A stretch of DNA of 64,000 nucleotides from Actinacidiphila acididurans (GTDB lineage Bacteria > Actinomycetota > Actinomycetes > Streptomycetales > Streptomycetaceae): positions 248,001 through 312,000 of the forward strand of contig NZ_JADKYB010000004.1 in assembly GCF_016918855.1 (NCBI RefSeq), read 5' to 3'. Positions 63,240 to 64,000 of the stretch are shown piece after piece. The notes below the pieces were generated by a model. It was not told where the DNA came from and searched no databases. It was given only the letters and a program-made list of their open reading frames with translations. The translations under genes were made by a program, and so were the position numbers. Numbering within the stretch: position 1 is the first letter of the stretch; each line of letters opens with the position of its first letter.

Positions 63240-64000
63240 ATGGCGACGCACCGTAAGGCCCGTACCGCGCTGCTCAGCACCACCGGACCCCGCGCGGCGG
63301 TCGGCCTGACCACTGCCGCTCTAGCCACAGTGACCTTGTTCGGCGAGAGCGCCAGTGCCTCTCCTGCCCCGACCCGGCCCGCCCAGCCCTCGATCACCGA
63401 GGTGAAGGCGAAGGTCGACACCCTGATGCACCAGGCCGAGGTGGCCACCGAGCAGTACAACGGCGTCAAGCAGCAGACGAACCAGCAGTCCGTGAAGGTC
63501 AACAAGCTGCTGGACGCCGCCGCCCGCAAGACGCAGGCGCTCATCGACGCCCGGCAGACGCTCGGCCTGTACGCGGCGGCGCAGTACCGGGGCGGCGGTG
63601 ACGACAGCACCGGCCGTTACCTGCTCTCCGCGAACCCGCAGGACCTCGCCGACCAGACGCACTTGACGAACGTGCTGGCCGACCGGCAGAAGCAGGCCGT
63701 CGAGTCGTACCGGGTGGCGCAGGCCGCGGCCACCCAGCAGCGCATCGAGGCGGCCAAGAGCCTCAACCAGCTCACCGCCCAGCAGGCCCGGCTCAAGACG
63801 GCCAAGGCGACCGTGCAGAGCAAGCTCTCCGAGGCGCAGCACCTGCTCAACAGCCTGACCGCGCAGGAGAAGGCGCGCCTGGCCGCGCTGCGGGCCCAGC
63901 AGGAGGCGGCGGCGAAGGCGGCCGCGCAGAAGCTGGCCGCGGAGATCGCCGCCAAGCAGAAGGCCGCCCAGGAAGCCGCGGCCAAGGCGGCCGCCGCCGG
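63240..64000 (+). CDS. Secreted coiled-coil protein, N-terminal part (probably NlpC/P60 hydrolase)
   Basis: 253 residues before the window ends. GAAAGGAG lies 7 nt before ATG 63240. A signal peptide (about 1-41, ending ASAS) leads to a long helical coiled-coil (50-250) rich in Gln, Lys and Ala, with the motif YAAAQYRGGG in a loop. This is the layout of RipA/NlpC-type peptidoglycan hydrolases of actinobacteria, whose catalytic domain would come next, outside the window. The 270-bp gap upstream holds an unusually A-rich stretch (GCAAAAGATTACGAAAAGG, about 63117-63136) and TCGGACAC. Confidence 0.75.
   Translation, partial: MATHRKARTALLSTTGPRAAVGLTTAALATVTLFGESASASPAPTRPAQPSITEVKAKVDTLMHQAEVATEQYNGVKQQTNQQSVKVNKLLDAAARKTQALIDARQTLGLYAAAQYRGGGDDSTGRYLLSANPQDLADQTHLTNVLADRQKQAVESYRVAQAAATQQRIEAAKSLNQLTAQQARLKTAKATVQSKLSEAQHLLNSLTAQEKARLAALRAQQEAAAKAAAQKLAAEIAAKQKAAQEAAAKAAAA

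Overview
The window is a high-GC (about 70% or more) actinobacterial chromosome segment, almost certainly from a streptomycete or close relative. It shows strong third-position GC bias, GTG starts, GGAGG-type ribosome binding sites alongside apparently leaderless genes, DUF2637/DUF3017/DUF5996/DUF6350 and SCO4848-type proteins, and a gene order (pcrA, M23 peptidase, lipase, icmB-like, sucCD, purNH, folD, mdh, trpS, sdhCDAB) that as I recall runs in the same order on the Streptomyces coelicolor core chromosome. No rRNA, tRNA, CRISPR array, prophage or intact transposase was seen. It is core chromosome with a few short mobile or repetitive insertions.

Layout. 1-4.4 kb: end of an acyltransferase, a TetR regulator, a B12-dependent acyl-CoA mutase large subunit, and an L,D-transpeptidase-like lipoprotein whose catalytic Cys is Ser. 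4.6-7.6 kb: ECF sigma factor with a Gly/Gln-rich membrane partner, and an OHCU decarboxylase. 7.7-11.2 kb: sdhCDAB. 11.4-19 kb: two-component system, MMPL transporter, a 264-bp MITE, TetR regulator and small membrane proteins. 19.2-26.7 kb: D-Ala-D-Ala carboxypeptidase, YihY protein, then GtrA-UbiA-PAP2 divergent from DprE1-DprE2 homologues, together a decaprenyl-phosphoryl-arabinose-type pathway. 26.7-34.2 kb: RNA ligase-like protein, trpS, ornithine aminotransferase, transporter, MocR regulator, VOC protein, DUF5996. 34.5-47.9 kb: mdh, folD, purNH, sucCD and membrane proteins. 48.2-56.3 kb: a divergent five-gene cassette (VWA, DUF5682, MoxR AAA+ / SWIM zinc finger, DUF5691) around a perfect 15-bp inverted repeat. 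56.8-64 kb: small B12-binding mutase subunit, lipase, M23 peptidase, pcrA, and the start of a coiled-coil secreted hydrolase.

How the genes work together. Three TCA-cycle steps (succinyl-CoA synthetase, succinate dehydrogenase, malate dehydrogenase) are present; the split mutase could feed succinyl-CoA. sdhB and mdh carry the same 66-bp structured element just after their stop codons. Envelope biology is the second theme: L,D-transpeptidase-like protein, DD-carboxypeptidase, DPA-type pathway, M23 peptidase, NlpC/P60-type protein. The best candidate for an under-described system is the MoxR/VWA/DUF5682/SWIM/DUF5691 cassette; next are the catalytic-Ser transpeptidase, the DPA-type cluster with a natural Ala at the benzothiazinone-target Cys, G-quadruplex-capable repeats before trpS and sucC, and the shared 3' element of sdhB and mdh.
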